DNA of 64,000 bases from NCBI RefSeq assembly GCF_018343545.2, contig NZ_JAGYPE020000018.1, positions 26,682-90,681 on the forward strand, written 5' to 3'. This DNA comes from Neobacillus citreus (GTDB lineage Bacteria > Bacillota > Bacilli > Bacillales > Cytobacillaceae). Position numbers and translations under genes: made by a program. Of the stretch, positions 63,481-64,000 are shown piece after piece (the first letter of the stretch is position 1; the number at the start of each line of letters is the position of its first letter). The notes beneath the pieces are model-generated. The model had not been told where the DNA came from, did not search any database, and saw nothing but the letters and a program-made list of their open reading frames with translations.

Positions 63481-63612
63481 CTGTTGATTTGCGCTCCAGG
63501 TGCTTCGCTTTCCGCGGGCGTGCCGGGGAGCCTCCTCGGCGCTAAAGCGCCTGTGGGGTCCCCAGCCCCGTACTCCCGCAGGAGTCTTCGCACCTTCCGC
63601 TCCAATCAACAG
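63481..63612 (-). mobile_element. MITE-like or structured-RNA repeat, copy A
   Basis: A 132-bp GC-rich element bounded by CTGTTGATT and AATCAACAG. Read on the minus strand it aligns along its length with copy B at 63844-63977. Conserved blocks are GGAGCGGA, ACTCCTGCGGG, GGCGC-loop-GCGCC, GAGGAGGCTCC and CCGCGGAAAGCGA. No ORF of note. Base composition is much richer in GC than the flanks. Confidence 0.8.
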
Positions 63613-63776
63613 GTTTTTCAATTAGGACCTTTCACTTAAAATAAATAATAAAATAAGTGGTGAAATAAATGTTTAAGCAAAAAAAGGTATAGCTAAAGTG
63701 AAATAAATTTGTATCAATAGCTGAATTAGTTCCATGCGAGAAAACCGCTAATCGAAGCAGACTGCCTAAATTTAAA

Positions 63777-63826
63777 AAAGAATGCAACACATTTAGCAAG
63801 GATGGAAAATGTGTGTTGCATTCTTT
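63777..63826. terminator. hairpin between the two repeats
   Basis: AAAGAATGCAACACATTT (63777-63794) / AAATGTGTGTTGCATTCTTT (63807-63826), almost perfect, with A/T runs on both sides. No gene was seen in 63613-63843; this is the only structure there. Confidence 0.75.
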
Positions 63827-63843
63827 AGGTTGATTTGGCTACC

Positions 63844-63977
63844 CTGTTGATTGGAGCGGAGGGCACTCGACTCCTGCGGGAAATAGAGGTCACTGGAGAC
63901 CCCGCAGGCGCAAAAAGCGCCGAGGAGGCTCCAGGACCTCCCCGCGGAAAGCGAGTGCCCGGAGCGGAAATCAACAG
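63844..63977 (+). mobile_element. MITE-like or structured-RNA repeat, copy B
   Basis: A 134-bp element in opposite orientation to copy A, with the same CTGTTGATT / AATCAACAG ends. The outer stem GGGCACTCG (63861-63869) / CGAGTGCCC (63952-63960) replaces AGGTGC / GCACCT of copy A at the same place. Confidence 0.8.
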
Positions 63978-64000
63978 GCCCAATAGCAGGCACAATAATT

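Noticed and set aside
63793..63993. 66-codon minus-strand ORF
   Set aside because: It runs through the GC-rich repeat element and has no ribosome binding site.
1..64000. rRNA or tRNA genes
   Set aside because: No cloverleaf-like segments with conserved GTTCGA loops and CCA ends, and no rRNA stretches, were recognised by eye.

Overview
The window looks like the chromosome of an endospore-forming low-GC Gram-positive of the Bacillaceae (a Bacillus or Neobacillus relative). The strongest evidence is the right half. From about 28.7 to 63.3 kb it follows the Bacillus order dpaA-dpaB-asd-dapG-dapA-rnjB-tepA-ylzJ-spoIIIE-ymfC-...-ymfF-ymfH-ymfI-ymfJ-ymfK-ymfM-pgsA-cinA-recA-rny-ymdB-spoVS-...-miaB-ymcA-cotE, all on the minus strand. 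Spore genes (cotE, spoVS, spoIIIE, dpaAB, splAB), strong AGGAGG ribosome binding sites and simple stem/U-run terminators agree with this. No rRNA, tRNA, CRISPR array, prophage or transposase gene was seen.

Layout. 1-0.6 kb: 5' part of zwf and a 44-codon stress-protein-like gene. 0.8-2.8 kb: a sporulation-type membrane histidine kinase, then a decayed stretch holding a frameshifted OsmC-family pseudogene. 2.8-10 kb: a sulfur-handling island on the minus strand: cysteine synthase, a TauE/SafE exporter, DsrE, TusA-rhodanese, DsrE2, TusA, a CstR-type persulfide sensor with Cys31 and Cys60, a rhodanese-like protein without the active-site Cys, and a coenzyme A disulfide reductase fused to rhodanese and TusA. 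A 16-bp palindrome ATACC-N6-GGTAT recurs upstream of several of these units and is the likely CstR operator. 10.3-12.5 kb: splAB (UV spore-photoproduct repair), a general-stress flavoprotein and a small membrane protein. 12.5-12.7 kb: two copies of a 73-bp repeat. 12.7-16.6 kb: qoxABCD quinol oxidase with an Fnr-type palindrome upstream. 16.9-25.1 kb: a subtilase, an HpaB-type monooxygenase, a YlmA-like ATPase, AdhE with a Rex-like site, a 20-bp tandem array, an HXXEE membrane protein and an HpaC-type flavin reductase.

25.2-27.7 kb holds the most unusual genes: a tightly packed operon of an Lgt-like membrane protein that lacks several residues conserved in true Lgt, a Cys-rich radical SAM protein resembling the tetraether/membrane-spanning lipid synthase family, and a small three-helix membrane protein. 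Together they suggest an uncharacterised lipid or lipoprotein modification system; this is inference.

28-56 kb: the conserved core with cotE, tRNA thiomethylation (miaB), ymcA, a 2-oxoacid:ferredoxin oxidoreductase (korAB), spoVS, ymdB, RNase Y, recA with a LexA-like box, cinA, pgsA, the ymf genes, a BMP-type nucleoside ABC importer beside a GntR regulator, and SpoIIIE/FtsK. 56-63.3 kb: RNase J2, then dapA-dapG-asd and dpaAB, which link aspartate-pathway dihydrodipicolinate to spore dipicolinic acid; dpaA has a good SigK-type promoter. The right end carries two copies of a 132-134 bp MITE-like or structured-RNA element in inverted orientation, with compensatory changes in a stem.
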